A stretch of DNA of 28,196 nucleotides from positions 1 to 28,196 of the forward strand of contig JAJOHG010000338.1 in assembly GCA_021029095.1 (NCBI GenBank), written 5' to 3'. The stretch's first letter is position 1; each line of letters begins with the position of its first letter. Made by a program: the position numbers and the translations under genes. Source of the DNA: Phellopilus nigrolimitatus (lineage: Eukaryota; Basidiomycota; Agaricomycetes; Hymenochaetales; Hymenochaetaceae). Under the pieces are notes generated by a model. The model was not told the origin of the DNA and did no database searches. It saw only the letters and a program-made list of their open reading frames with translations. Shown piece after piece: positions 17,479 through 27,874 of this stretch.

Positions 17479-18035
17479 ATGGAACGCACTAATATCAGTG
17501 TGAGTCAGTGTCCAGGGCTAGAAATACCTCAGATCCTGAGACATGCCAATGATTTCAGGATAAAAAAGTGGCAAGAGATATAGATATAGCACCAGGCGTC
17601 TGGGAAGAGATCTGGAAACACAGTTGCTTGACGCAGGGCGCTATGGGAAGGGTCGAAAAAATCTACAATTGTGGGTAATTTAAATTTTAGGCGGTGTGCT
17701 GCTGCTCGATCTCAAGCTGCTAACCAATTCTTTTTCTTGAAGCCAAAGCTGTTAGAGAAAAAGGTTACAAATTATACTACAAATATGCTTTCGTTGAAAA
17801 TGTATATGGGATTTGCCTCAGATGTAAGCTATGGAATTTCTCGAGGGACTACATGGAGCGCTAACATATCCCCTTTATGACCCATGGTATATGCGCCAAA
17901 TACGTAGTGACAAAGGATTATGAAGAGGCTCTTGAAGACCATTTTGATAAAGACGAGATCGTATTCTTTATGATCGAATCCGGGGCCGGGTTTGGACTTA
18001 ACCTCGTAATGAAAAAAATCGAACACATTCCTTGA
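17479..18035 (+). CDS. Family M protein R2, divergent single module
   Basis: No family recognised. Four exons: 17479-17499, 17559-17670, 17743-17823, 17908-18035. They give 342 nt (113 residues), in frame, with the same phases (0, 1, 1) as L1, R1 and L2. Lead MERTNIS; part A DIDIAPGVWEEIWKH; part B YKLYYKYAFVENVYGICLR, which keeps the YK.YYK and C.R pattern; part C TKDYEEALEDHFDKDEIVFF, then a Lys-rich end at TGA 18033. The SGTPSEIIEL motif of part C has been lost. The B-C intron carries the branch site CTAAC. Assignment to family M rests on the promoter, exon lengths and phases, and part B. The open frame despite strong divergence suggests a working gene. Confidence 0.62.
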
Positions 18036-18521
18036 AAAATGTGAAGGAGGACGACATCAGAATGGCATGCCATCTCATAGTAAACGATCTCGAAAAAACG
18101 TAGCTTGATGTCAGTACGTAGAAAACTGCTAGGGTAACAAATCTTGATTCTAAACCCTGTCATGATATTGCAATGAATGTCTAGTGTTAATCACTGAGAA
18201 AAAACTCTCGTAAAAGCCCTAGAGTTACGTGCTCCACATGCCGCTTCCAGGCGAAATCGCGCGTCATTCGCTTCGCCAAAATAAAAAGTAATCGCTCTTC
18301 TGTTGGAAAGCCATTTTGAGCGACTTCAGTGCAGGCATATTCTGCCTGGCTTTCTTCAACACCGTCTCAGAGTCTGTGAAGCCCAGTGTAAGAACATCGA
18401 ATCCGTGGCTGTTAGCATGAATATTTAAGAGACTTGAGCGTGGACAAGCCGAAGATGGTCTGTGGGCATGCTGCAATTCTTTGATCGTTAGCTGAATGAG
18501 CATCGAGCTCCGTTATCTATT
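18036..18521. other. Interval between M gene R2 and DUF1932 reductase
   Basis: This is 3'-to-3' space. A 79-codon open frame on the minus strand (18503-18264) resembles nothing I can name and is probably chance or 3' UTR. Here the duplicated zone ends and single-copy sequence begins. Confidence 0.5.
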
Positions 18522-19567
18522 CTACTTTTCCTCCTCAATCACCCTCTTCGCTTCCTCCGCAAACTTCAACAGCGCCCCCACGTCCCCACTGGATCTACCA
18601 TCCCTCTTGAGAGATCCCTCCACGCGCTCATACAACTGCGCAAGACCTTTGTATACATTCCCCTCACCCTCGCCCACGAAACCTGCGATTTCTTCCATCT
18701 CACCGACCCAGCGATATGCCTTCGGGACCATTCCTGGAATGGACTTGGTGATGCACTGAAGGAGCTGCGGCTGCGAATCGTGCAGCTCAGCGAGAAGTGC
18801 TCTGGAAGTTGCAGGCGATGAGGCATGAGCGGCTTAAAACCATGAGTAAATTACTCGTGAAGATGTCTGATCTTTAACTTCGCGAACAGTGTTAACTGAC
18901 CAAGGATCATCGTGGAGAAAATTCCCGTTATTCCTTTGGTTATTCCCTTTGAAAAACACAGATATTTAGGTATTTGCTCAATCTCACGGATATAGGATAT
19001 ACTTACTGCGTATGACATTTTAAGAGCACTGGCATCGCCAATTCCTGATACCCCTTCGCCTTTCAGCGGACTGATGTTTAGCCCGAATCTGGAAAAGGCG
19101 CTGAATTCATCTAAGACTTTCTCGTCCTTCGCTTCTGCAGAAGCATAAATCGTCGGGTTATAAGTATCGGTTGGTGGACCGCCGATAATGCCAGCGTCTA
19201 TAAACGTAATAGAGGTGCCCTCGAATAGACTCGCGATTTTCTTTACGGTCTGCGGGCTAACGGCATTGCAGTCGACGAAGATAAGCTTATCTTTCCTTAT
19301 AGCGGTTGTGTCAGGGAGCACTGTGTTTAAGAATGACTGCGCGAAGTTGAAAGACTCGCTCGGTGGAAGGATGCTAAGAGCCCATTCAGCACGGCGAGAT
19401 AGCTCAGAGAATGGCACGTCCTGCATGCCTGCTTTCGCAGCGCGTGTTCGCGTCGCCGTCGATCTTCCATCGAGGTTTGTGAAAACAGCGCAACCCGATT
19501 TCACGAGTTTGGCGGCAACAGCGGCGCCCATCTCCCCTGCTGCTACAACTGCGATGTTGGTAGCCAT
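18522..19567 (-). CDS. NAD(P)-binding 6-phosphogluconate-dehydrogenase-like protein (DUF1932)
   Basis: Three exons: 19567-19007, 18946-18901, 18832-18522. They give 305 residues, in frame. The N-terminal Rossmann domain opens with IAVVAAGEMGAAVAAKL (residues 5-21), a variant of the usual GxGxMG loop in which the first Gly is Ala. IDAGIIGGPP (123-132) is the family's substrate-side signature, and DASALKMSYAG begins the helical C-terminal domain (DUF1932 type: STMILAAHASSPAT, GMVPKAYRWVGEMEEIAGFV). Exon 2 is only 46 nt. Members belong to the beta-hydroxyacid dehydrogenase superfamily; the substrate is unknown. Divergent from the gamma-tubulin complex gene with 190 bases between starts. Confidence 0.85.
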
Positions 19568-19757
19568 TTCCAGATGTCCTGGCAGATAAGGTAAGATCTA
19601 GCTTTGCATCCGACCCGCAAGGTGTACCGTACACAGCTTCATAGTGTCGGAGTCTGAATTCCATACCATAATAAGGCATGCCGTTCTTGCCGACACGCGT
19701 TTTAGCGCGTCGCTTTTCCAACGCGTCTGTTCCTTAACATTCAACGTTGATCACATC
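19568..19757. promoter_or_regulatory. Divergent promoter, DUF1932 reductase / gamma-tubulin complex gene
   Basis: A 190-bp head-to-head interval. No TATA or named site is evident. Confidence 0.45.
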
Positions 19758-22700
19758 ATGGATCCTGACCCCGAGCCTCTATCTGAACTGGGTATGAATG
19801 GTCTACCCGAACTAGGGCGCCTTCCTATGTTATGGTCCCCCTTTTCAATGCCAAAACTAGTCGATAAACCCCAGAATCCGATCATAAACACCATCGAGCA
19901 CTTCAAGTTGAAGACCCACAACGCTCTGCCAAGTGAGCTTCTCGCAATAACGGAAGACTTCGTATCTCTGAAAGTTAGACATGGCAATGAGCCGTACATT
20001 CCTGATGACTTTTGGAACAGTATGAATGACGATGCATCAGATTATAAGGTAAAACCTATCGTCCTGCTTTGAAAGTCAACAAATGCTTGATGGATAATCG
20101 TAGAACCGGATCGCCTCTTGGGATACTCTTCGTCGAAGTTATCAACACTCTAGCGTACCTTCTCCATTCATAACAGAACAAGCCCCGCACGTTGTCGCTG
20201 CAGCTATGCACAGAGCCCAGCCTCGGCTTCTTCAAGACGATGAAAAGATTGTTTATCTTAGCACTGATGAACTTCTGGACTCGCTGACGTCCACCTTGGC
20301 TGGCTGCTCATCTTTACTACATGTTTGGGACGTGACAGTTGAGCGCTTCGTTCCTGCTCGTGAAGGAAACAAGGTCGTTCGAATAATTCTTGATGGGATG
20401 GATGAAACAGTCAGCGAAAGGTATAACCTTCTCCGTCAATCTTTTCTCTCACGTGAACTGATGGTATCTGAAGCTACGTCGCTCGTTTTGTCATATTCGG
20501 AACTCTCCTCCGGAGAATAGAAGCATTAATCTCATATCTGCGCAGAACGTAAGAAATTTAAACATGAATCAACATGAATTATTTTGAGATCTACATTTAG
20601 GGTCAAGAACACGAATTCGACTATTTTTGGTTTTGCTCACGCTCTTTCCTCCACTATCGTATGGATCAGAACTGCAGTGGCTAAGTTTCTATCTGGCGTC
20701 AAGTCAGGCGGGAACGGCAAAATCTGTGATATCTGGGTGTCTTTTCAGGAAACCGAGCAAGTGCTCCTCGCCGTCGCAGAATTTTGTTCACGAGTAAGCA
20801 ATGTTGTTTCTCTAGAGATCCACAGGCTGACATCGTCAAAAGAATGCACAACTAGTTCCGGAGACGTATGCAGCAATCCCCCATTCACCTCCAAAACTCC
20901 TTTCACACATCTATGACTTCTTATATTCGCGCTTCGAGCATCAAGCGCCGAGAATAGTACTTGCCATTCTTTCGAATATCCTTACCATCACTTGTCGCCC
21001 ATACTTCCAATCTGTCGCGCAATCTATCGGTCTGGAGGGTCTCGAGCATACACTCAGCGCTGCTCGGAGGAAAGCTCGTAGAGCTCGCGATGAAGCTGCT
21101 GCTGCTATGTTCGGAGATGCAGACGAAGAAAATGCCAACGAGGATATGGAATTTGAGTTTGAGAACGATATTGATTTCAATGCAGAGGAATTTCCAAGTT
21201 TTGTACCGGAGGATGTAAAAGAGGCTATTATCCGTGCGCGGCGGTCAATCACGATCCTTTCGTCCCCTGAACTCGACGAGGGAGATACATATGCTTTAAA
21301 CTTGCCAGAGCTACGGAAGCTAGAGTGGGTATGGACCGACGGGGAAATCGAAGCTCTTGCGCATTCAATGCAAAAAGGCGAGCCGAGTTCATCGGGCCGC
21401 GAAGGTAGTGCTATCCACAGCTTAACTTCGATCGACGCAGAGTGTTCAATAAGCAAATACAAGCCAGAGCTTGTTCGTTTCGCCGTATTCGACATGGAGC
21501 CTGGCAGTATCATCTCTGACAACTTCACAGCATCGATATTCTCTCACGCTCAGAGTCTCTCTTCGTTCGTCGCTTCTTACCCTGACTCCTTGCCCTCCTT
21601 GACACCAACACTTCCGCTTCTCGCCTCACACGTCCTTGCCCCTATCCGTGCACAGGCCGCCATCCTCGGAAGAGCTGCACTACGCATATTCTTCGACCCA
21701 GGATCGACCCTGCATCTCCGCGTGCACGTCGTGCTTCTGCGCGCGTACATTCTTCTCGCCGCCCCCGCATTCAAGGCGCGCCTTTCCGCGGCACTTTTCT
21801 CTGACTCAGAGGCAGATGGCGACGATGCTGAAGAGAACAGCATGGCGATCACCATCCGCACGCGGGACCGGAACTATAATTGGCGAGCAGTACGAGCAAA
21901 GACCGGCACTGTTGTTCCCAAGCGCGAGAAGCAGCCGTGGGCGGTCGGTCTAGCGTTTGGCCTGACGGATCGCGCGGAGTGGCCGCCCGGTGGCTCAGAC
22001 TTGTCGTTCTATCTGAGACGCGTGATTATGGACTCGTTAGAGCATGTGCGTGGCACAGAGGACGCTAAATATGGCATGGATGACGAGCAGCGATCCGGGG
22101 ATGCGCCGGGTCTGGGGACTGACGAGTTCTGGGATGAGGCTGAGAGTAGGCTTGGGTTTGCCATTCGTGATCTGCCTGTTGGGACAGGGAGAGACAAATG
22201 GTTGGATCCGACTTGTATGTATCTTTTCTTAACTGCTTTCTCGACACTGATTAACATGGCCTCCTTTCTTCAGCGATCGAGTTCGTTCTATTCTTGATAT
22301 TTCGACCATGCCTTATTGACAATTTTCCAGGGCTCTAGATTTCTTGTTCATGGATTACAAGCCACCTCGACCTCTCCGTTGCCTCATTACAGCAGACATA
22401 CTATCAAAGTACCAGCGAGTATTTGCGTTTCTCCTACGCCTTCTTCGAGGTGAGCATCTCTCATTAGCTCACGCTCTTATTAACAGTATTCCATAGTCGA
22501 GAATGCCATGCGCCTCCTGTATCGCCTCGCACGCCCCTCCTCTACGTCTCTTTTTGAAGACAATGCTGTTGCGGCAAATACACTTCTACATTTCCGCTTC
22601 GCCGCACAAGCCTTCGTCTCTGCGCTCTCCGCATATGTCGCCGACACCGCCGTGCGCGGGAACCTTGACGCGTTCCTTGCACGGTTGCGAGCAGCCGAGG

Positions 22701-23249
22701 CCGAAGCTGCTTCTTCGTCTTCATCGCCGCTATCGTTCTCCCCTGACTATACTCCAAGTTCGGGCTATTTCGCGGATGTTTACGCACTAATGAAGCGGCA
22801 CTCACGTGTGTTGGATGATGTGCTCGCGGCATGCCTCTTGCGGAGCGCCCAGCGTGCTGTCGGAGACGTGCTGCGCGCGTGCCTCGAAGTGCTTCTTGAA
22901 TTTGGAGTGCTCATTGGAAACGTTTATAAGCGTATGGTAGAAGAGGGCCCAGCGGCGGCGCGACTTGAGGCACTGTACGCCAAATTCCGTGGGAAACTTG
23001 GCGTCCTAGTGAGTTTTCATGGTTCTGTCTTCGCATCTACTTGATTTGACTAACACAATTCTGCAGCTGAAGGCGCTACGCAAAATATCCCAGCGAGACT
23101 CGAAGGGATTCACAATGGAGCGACCGTCCGAGTTCTACGAGCATGCGCATGGAAAGGAACAACGATTGCCATCTGCGCCCGGTGGAATGGAGGCGCTGTC
23201 GAATTTGTTACTTCGGCTTAACGACACAAGTGTTAGCGGAAAGATATAA
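19758..23249 (+). CDS. Gamma-tubulin complex component, Spc97/Spc98 family (GCP5/GCP6-like)
   Basis: A microtubule-nucleation complex subunit acting at the spindle pole body. Nine exons: 19758-20048, 20104-20420, 20474-20548, 20601-20793, 20843-22214, 22274-22280 (7 nt), 22331-22449, 22497-23008, 23067-23249. They give 1022 residues. Family signatures: ERFVPAREGNKV with RFVIFGTLLRRIEALISYLR in the N-terminal grip1 region; KLLSHIYDFLYSRFEH and ILTITCRPYFQSV near residues 305-340; grip2 region from about 753 with ALDFLFMDYKPPRPL and ILSKYQRVFAFLLRLLRVE, the gamma-tubulin-binding fold. An acidic low-complexity stretch lies at about 381-405. The length and long insert suggest GCP5 or GCP6 rather than GCP2-4, but I cannot tell which. 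The 7-nt exon is inferred because it alone joins the flanking frames. Confidence 0.85.
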
Positions 23250-23700
23250 CCCAAGCATGTTTTGTATTGTTTTGTATTTTCTGTGCAACGCTGCAGTTCC
23301 TATCTTCCCTACTCAGCTCTTATTCAAACTTGGTTCTCATGTGAGATCTTTGATCGATATTGAATTGCCAAACAGTGTACAAATGTAGCGATGCAACGAG
23401 ACTCGAGGAGCTAAGAAAAAAACAAGGAGGGAGCGCAAAAATGCAGAACTCGAATGCATGCACGTGTGGTTACTGGTAATGGATGGTAGGTAGTAGACGC
23501 CATATTAATACAACTTGCGCAAGAAACTGCCAAGTAGAGCTTTACGGTAACGCATGGGCAAACAGGAAGTGAATGGGTCGCGCTATCCGGGTATGAGGAT
23601 GACGGTATCCGCGGCGAGAACAGGAAAGGTGAGAACGAACAAAGCAAAGAAGACTTCCTATCGGTATCCACCTCCTCACATTGCAGCCTTGTTTTGAAAT
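23250..23700. other. Convergent 3' interval
   Basis: Between the stops of the GCP gene (+) and the Dbf4 gene (-). AT-rich, with no gene recognised. Confidence 0.6.
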
Positions 23701-25762
23701 TTAGTGTTCTTCATCCATTTGCGCGAGCTCGTCATCTTCGTCATCGTCAAGATAGACGTACTGCTCATCCTCATCGATGTGAATCGGGACCAGAGGGTGA
23801 TCGTTCTCCTTGTCATTGCCATCGTCGGCATCCTCGTCCTCAACGTACATCATTTCGTCCTCTTCTGTGAACTCTTCCTCCGTCAACGCTTCGTCATCGA
23901 AGACGTACTCGCTATATTGCTGGTCTGCTTGCTCGACCTCTGTAATGGTCTGTCGACGCACACGGCCCAGTGCGTAATCAAGCTGGATAAAGTTTGCGAT
24001 GTTGTTTGCGAACTTCTGATGCCGACGACCACGAATGTGCTGAAAGCAAAAGGTTAGATGCTTCAGGTGACTTCAGATCGCAATGTCCGACGCACCATTC
24101 TGAAATCCTCAAATTTCTGACGGCAGCTTTCGCAGTAGCCCGGCTTGGTCTTTTCATCACGCTTGCCAAGGCGTAGCGTGTTCGTGCTCTTGCACCGGCG
24201 GAGGAGTGCCCTACTCCGCTCCGGCACCTCGGGCGGCGGCATCATCGCGGACGACGCGGATGCTTTGCTCAAGCTCGCGCTTCGGGTAGACCCCCTTTCG
24301 GCAGCGACACGACGTGAAGTCACAATCTGGTTCTGCAGCTGACCGCGGAGGCCGTTAGGGAGCGCTGACGTGCCAAACCCACTCCGCATTGAGCTACCGG
24401 CACCCATCGTCGACGTCGTGCCGTAGGTTGATGCGACACTGACACTATTACCCGACGCTGCAATATAACTGCCCATGGTGGTGGTCGAACCGAACCCAGA
24501 TGCATTATCATTATGGGCAGGAGCAGGGGCGTGGAACTCAAAGAGATCATCGCCATTCAGCGGACCGAACGATTTGCGCGCTTCCCGATGAAGATTGCTC
24601 ATCGACACTGATCGCCGCAAGTCATGGTGCTTACGCTGGAGCTGGCGAAGTTTCTGCCTCTTCGCTTCAAAAGCGCGCTCTTCTTCACGTTCCCTGTCGA
24701 GGCGCTCTTGTTTCTCGCGCCGGCGTTCCTCCTTCCCATTGTATTCGATAAACGGTCCACGTGAGAGTGGGTCGCAGTACAGCACAGGCCAGGTACCCTT
24801 TTCTTTACCGTCACTGGTACGCGTGACCGGGTATTCGAGTGCGGCAATAGTCGCGAGTTCCTGACGCATGTCCTCGACAAGAACGAAGAAACTGCCTTTT
24901 GAGAAGTAGTGGTAGTCGTGTCGCTTTTGAGTCGGGTCTCGCTCAGTTGTGCCGTACCGCTTTTCTGATTCTAGAAGGGTTCGAAGAGGTCGATGTGTCG
25001 CGATGTTCGGTGCATGCGCAGGAATGCAGCACCGTAGGAGAACTGAGTCGAGCTTGAGAGGATCCCAGATCTTCATACCAAATCGCTTCGCTTTGCGGAT
25101 GAGCGTCTCATTGCCTCCAGACGCTGCGATTTCATCGGGACTTATGATATAAAGAGTATTAGATCATGTAAGAAAGGGATGGACGAGGGCACGTACAGTC
25201 CTCTCAACTTGATGGGACTTCGGAGTGACGCTATACCAGACATCTTCGACCTCGCCGTGTTCTCCTTGTTGCTTTCACCGCCGGACTCTGCGATGGGTCG
25301 ATTGGTGATGACGTGGGTAACCTCGTTCGAAAAGAAGTTGGTGATGTGCTGCGCCACACAGTCTGTTCAGAACGCATGTTCAACCAAGATAGAAGCAATA
25401 CGTACCCCGTTCAGCTGAAGGACTCGCGGAGCGAGCGCGCTGCACTCTGCATCGGAGATGTCGAAATAGAACGTCCACGACGGGAAAGCTTTGGTGTATT
25501 TGATCCTGAACTCCTCTCTTTGAGATTCGCGCTCGATCTTGCGCCTTTCTTTGCCATCGACATTCTCGGCTTTCGTCGCAGTCGAAGTACGATGTCGCTT
25601 GACGGTTATGAAGTCGCGCGCAGAGTGGCCGCGTGGTTCCGGGGACCGAGACCGCTTCAGGCTGGACGCAGCGGGCACCTTGGTGGAGGCCAATGAGATC
25701 GTCGTCGTCGACAGCTGCGGCATGGTGCGCGGTGCAAGAGGCAAGCGGAAAGTAGTAGCCAT
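23701..25762 (-). CDS. dfp1: Dbf4/Dfp1-type regulatory subunit of Cdc7 kinase (DDK)
   Basis: Activates the Cdc7/Hsk1 kinase for replication origin firing, in the nucleus. Four exons: 25762-25406, 25348-25197, 25140-24096, 24039-23701. They give 630 residues, in frame. Visible parts: a Ser/Arg/Lys-rich N-terminus with KRSRSP; a BRCT-like motif N (about 85-150, FPSWTFYFDISDAECSALAP to FFSNEVTHVITNRPI); motif M with WPVLYCDPLSRGPFIEYN; a charged coil EERRREKQERLDREREEERA; and the DBF-type zinc finger with Cys506, Cys509, His519 and His525 (CESCRQKFEDFRM + HIRGRRHQKFA), split exactly by the last intron. The C-terminal 80 residues are strongly acidic. A KEN box occurs in the N-terminal half (SNKENTA) and another near the C-terminus (NDKENDH), fitting regulated destruction (inference). 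Confidence 0.92.
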
Positions 25763-25977
25763 CGTTGAAGATGTTGATGACGATGAGAAGGATGTCGCCG
25801 GTGTCGTCGGTGGGTGGTGAAGAGAGATGAAATCCAGACCGCGTTTTACAACCAACCTAACGCGTACATAATCACAAACAACTCCGTGTACGTAATATCG
25901 GTGTTTGCCAATCGTGGCTGAAGATTTCGCGTTGCGTGGCAGTGAACTCTCTTCCTTCCTTTCCTCTGCTCGTGACA
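25763..25977. promoter_or_regulatory. Divergent promoter, Dbf4 / phosphotransferase
   Basis: A 215-bp interval between two start codons. No MluI cell-cycle box (ACGCGT) is seen; the nearest is AACGCGTAC at 25859-25867, which is only partial. Confidence 0.45.
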
Positions 25978-27874
25978 ATGCACGGACTCTTGTATGAGCC
26001 ATATCTTGAGCCTGAGGCTCTATCGAATCTTAGGTATGTTTTCTTTTTTTTCTACTTTCAATTCTAATCTGGCAAAAATTTGCAGATTTTACAGATATTC
26101 GGCAATCGATAAATCGCTGGTGTACAACCATGGTGCGGGAACATTTTCACGCGTTGTTCAGTCAATCACTAACATATCTTGTCAGTTATAAGGCATTGTG
26201 ATTGAAAAACGCGCTTTTCTCGCGTCTGAAGCTGCTCATTCGTCGTGTACAGGGTGCGACCTGGTCATTAAAGTTTTCCCGATGTGGATGGCGCCGAATG
26301 TAATAACCCTATCTGGATTCGGGTTCATTGTCATAAAGTCAGTGTGTTTCAAAACATTGGAAAAGACATTTAACTCATTGTGTTTCATGAAGTGTTGTAC
26401 TTCTATCGTCGTTCATCCCAACTTTACTTGGCCCAGGTCCCTCCTGGGTCTACTTGTCTTTCGCAATCGGTTTATTCCTGTACCAGACTTTTGATAGTAC
26501 GCATTTATCTTTGTTTGAATTTTTGCGCTGAATACTAACTTGTTAAAGACATTGATGGCAAGCAGGCTCGTCGGACAGGAACCTCATCTGCTCTCGGCAA
26601 GTCGCACGTTACATCGGCTAGTTTAACTCGGCTAATTTAGGCTTCTTGTAGGTCACATTTTTGACCACACCATCGATAGCCTTAACTGTGCTCTTGGGGG
26701 CCTTCTTCAGGTCGCGTCTCTCAGCGTCGGACCGTCGGCGAAAGGGTTTTTCCTCGTTCTTGTCGGTTGTGCCGCAATGTGGTTTGTAAGTATTACACCT
26801 CTTGTTTCGAAGACAAGCTGAAAACTAACCTTTTTTTGTAGAGTACCTGGGAAGGTACGCTGCGCTCAACTATGATCTTGCTCAACCACTAAAGATGCTT
26901 TAGAATATCATACTGGGACTCTTTACCTTGGCTATTTCAATGGACCGACTGAGGGCGTCTTGATTGCATGCACAATTCACCTAATCTCGGCAATGTTTGG
27001 TAAGTAGTCATATCTAACGCTGTACTTTTAGTCTAACCCGCTATTTTCACAGGTCCACAGATCTGGCTTCGTACCATTAAATCATTCGGCGTGTTGGGTT
27101 TAGTGACTCCCGAATTTCACCTGTACGATGTCGTGGTGTACCTGTGAGTCAACCTTTCCTTTGCGCGAACTTCTGCTTGGCAATAACTACGACTCGCAGC
27201 GCGTTCTTTTCGCTCCTCGTTATACATATCCCTGAATGGTACGTGTACGCCACGTTATCGAAATCCGAGAAAATGCCACTTATCTACTCTCTTTTACAGC
27301 ATCATCAACGTCTACAAAGCGAGGCGCGCCAGCATGCAGCCTTTCCTGCCAACGCTCGGACAGCACGTCCCGTTCCTCCTATTTGTCTCCTTGGCCTGTG
27401 GTTGGGCGCTCTCGCCGTACTCGCACGTACTTTCACACAGTGTGAACTACACCTCCCACAAGGGGCACGCGATCGGCGGGCTCATCGAGTTCGCGTTGCT
27501 CGTGATGTTCGCGTTCGGGAAGCTCGGTCCGCGTGTTATCCTGGCGCGCCTCACGCGCTCGCCGTTCCCGTGGCTCACTTCGGCGCGTTTGCCCCATTGG
27601 CAATCGGTGTGGTATACGTCAACCTGGGCGTCTTCATTGACGGGCGAGTTCTCCCTTTCTGTCCATCCCCTTCGTTGAACCAAATTTGACATTCCACGCA
27701 GATTCCAACCGTCCTCGCAGACAGAGCGTCACCTGCTGCACACCGCGGTGCTCGCCGCGAGCTTCGCATTTTATGCACTGGGCGCATTTCCTCATCGAGG
27801 GCTTCACGCGCACGCTCGGAGTGAACTGCTTTACGATCAAAACTAAGAAAGTCAGCGTCGAGCACAAGGCGTAG
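25978..27874 (+). CDS. Ethanolamine/choline phosphotransferase (CDP-alcohol family), with frame-shifted 3' segment
   Basis: An endoplasmic-reticulum membrane enzyme joining CDP-ethanolamine or CDP-choline to diacylglycerol (Kennedy pathway). Thirteen exons: 25978-26033, 26086-26132, 26186-26197 (12 nt), 26253-26337, 26393-26496, 26549-26596, 26652-26785, 26842-26854 (13 nt), 26904-26999, 27053-27143, 27200-27238, 27300-27643, 27702-27874; 1242 nt in all. The catalytic motif DG(x)2AR(x)8G(x)3D(x)3D is complete (DGKQARRTGTSS, then ALGHIFDHTID) once a GC-AG intron at 26597-26651 is used. FPMWMAPNVITLSGFGFIVI is typical of the family. Between about 27580 and 27780 the straight frame gives a non-hydrophobic stretch. 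The expected membrane-like residues (APLAIGVVYVNLGVF, HLLHTAVLAASFAFYAL) lie in another frame, after which the original frame resumes (AHFLIEGFTRTLGVNCFTIK). Confidence 0.83.

Noticed and set aside
18264..18503. Minus-strand 79-codon open frame as a gene
   Set aside because: No start context, no domain, and it lies in the 3' flank of the DUF1932 reductase gene.
20941..21528. 195-codon minus-strand frame inside the GCP gene
   Set aside because: A Ser-rich shadow opposite conserved GCP residues.
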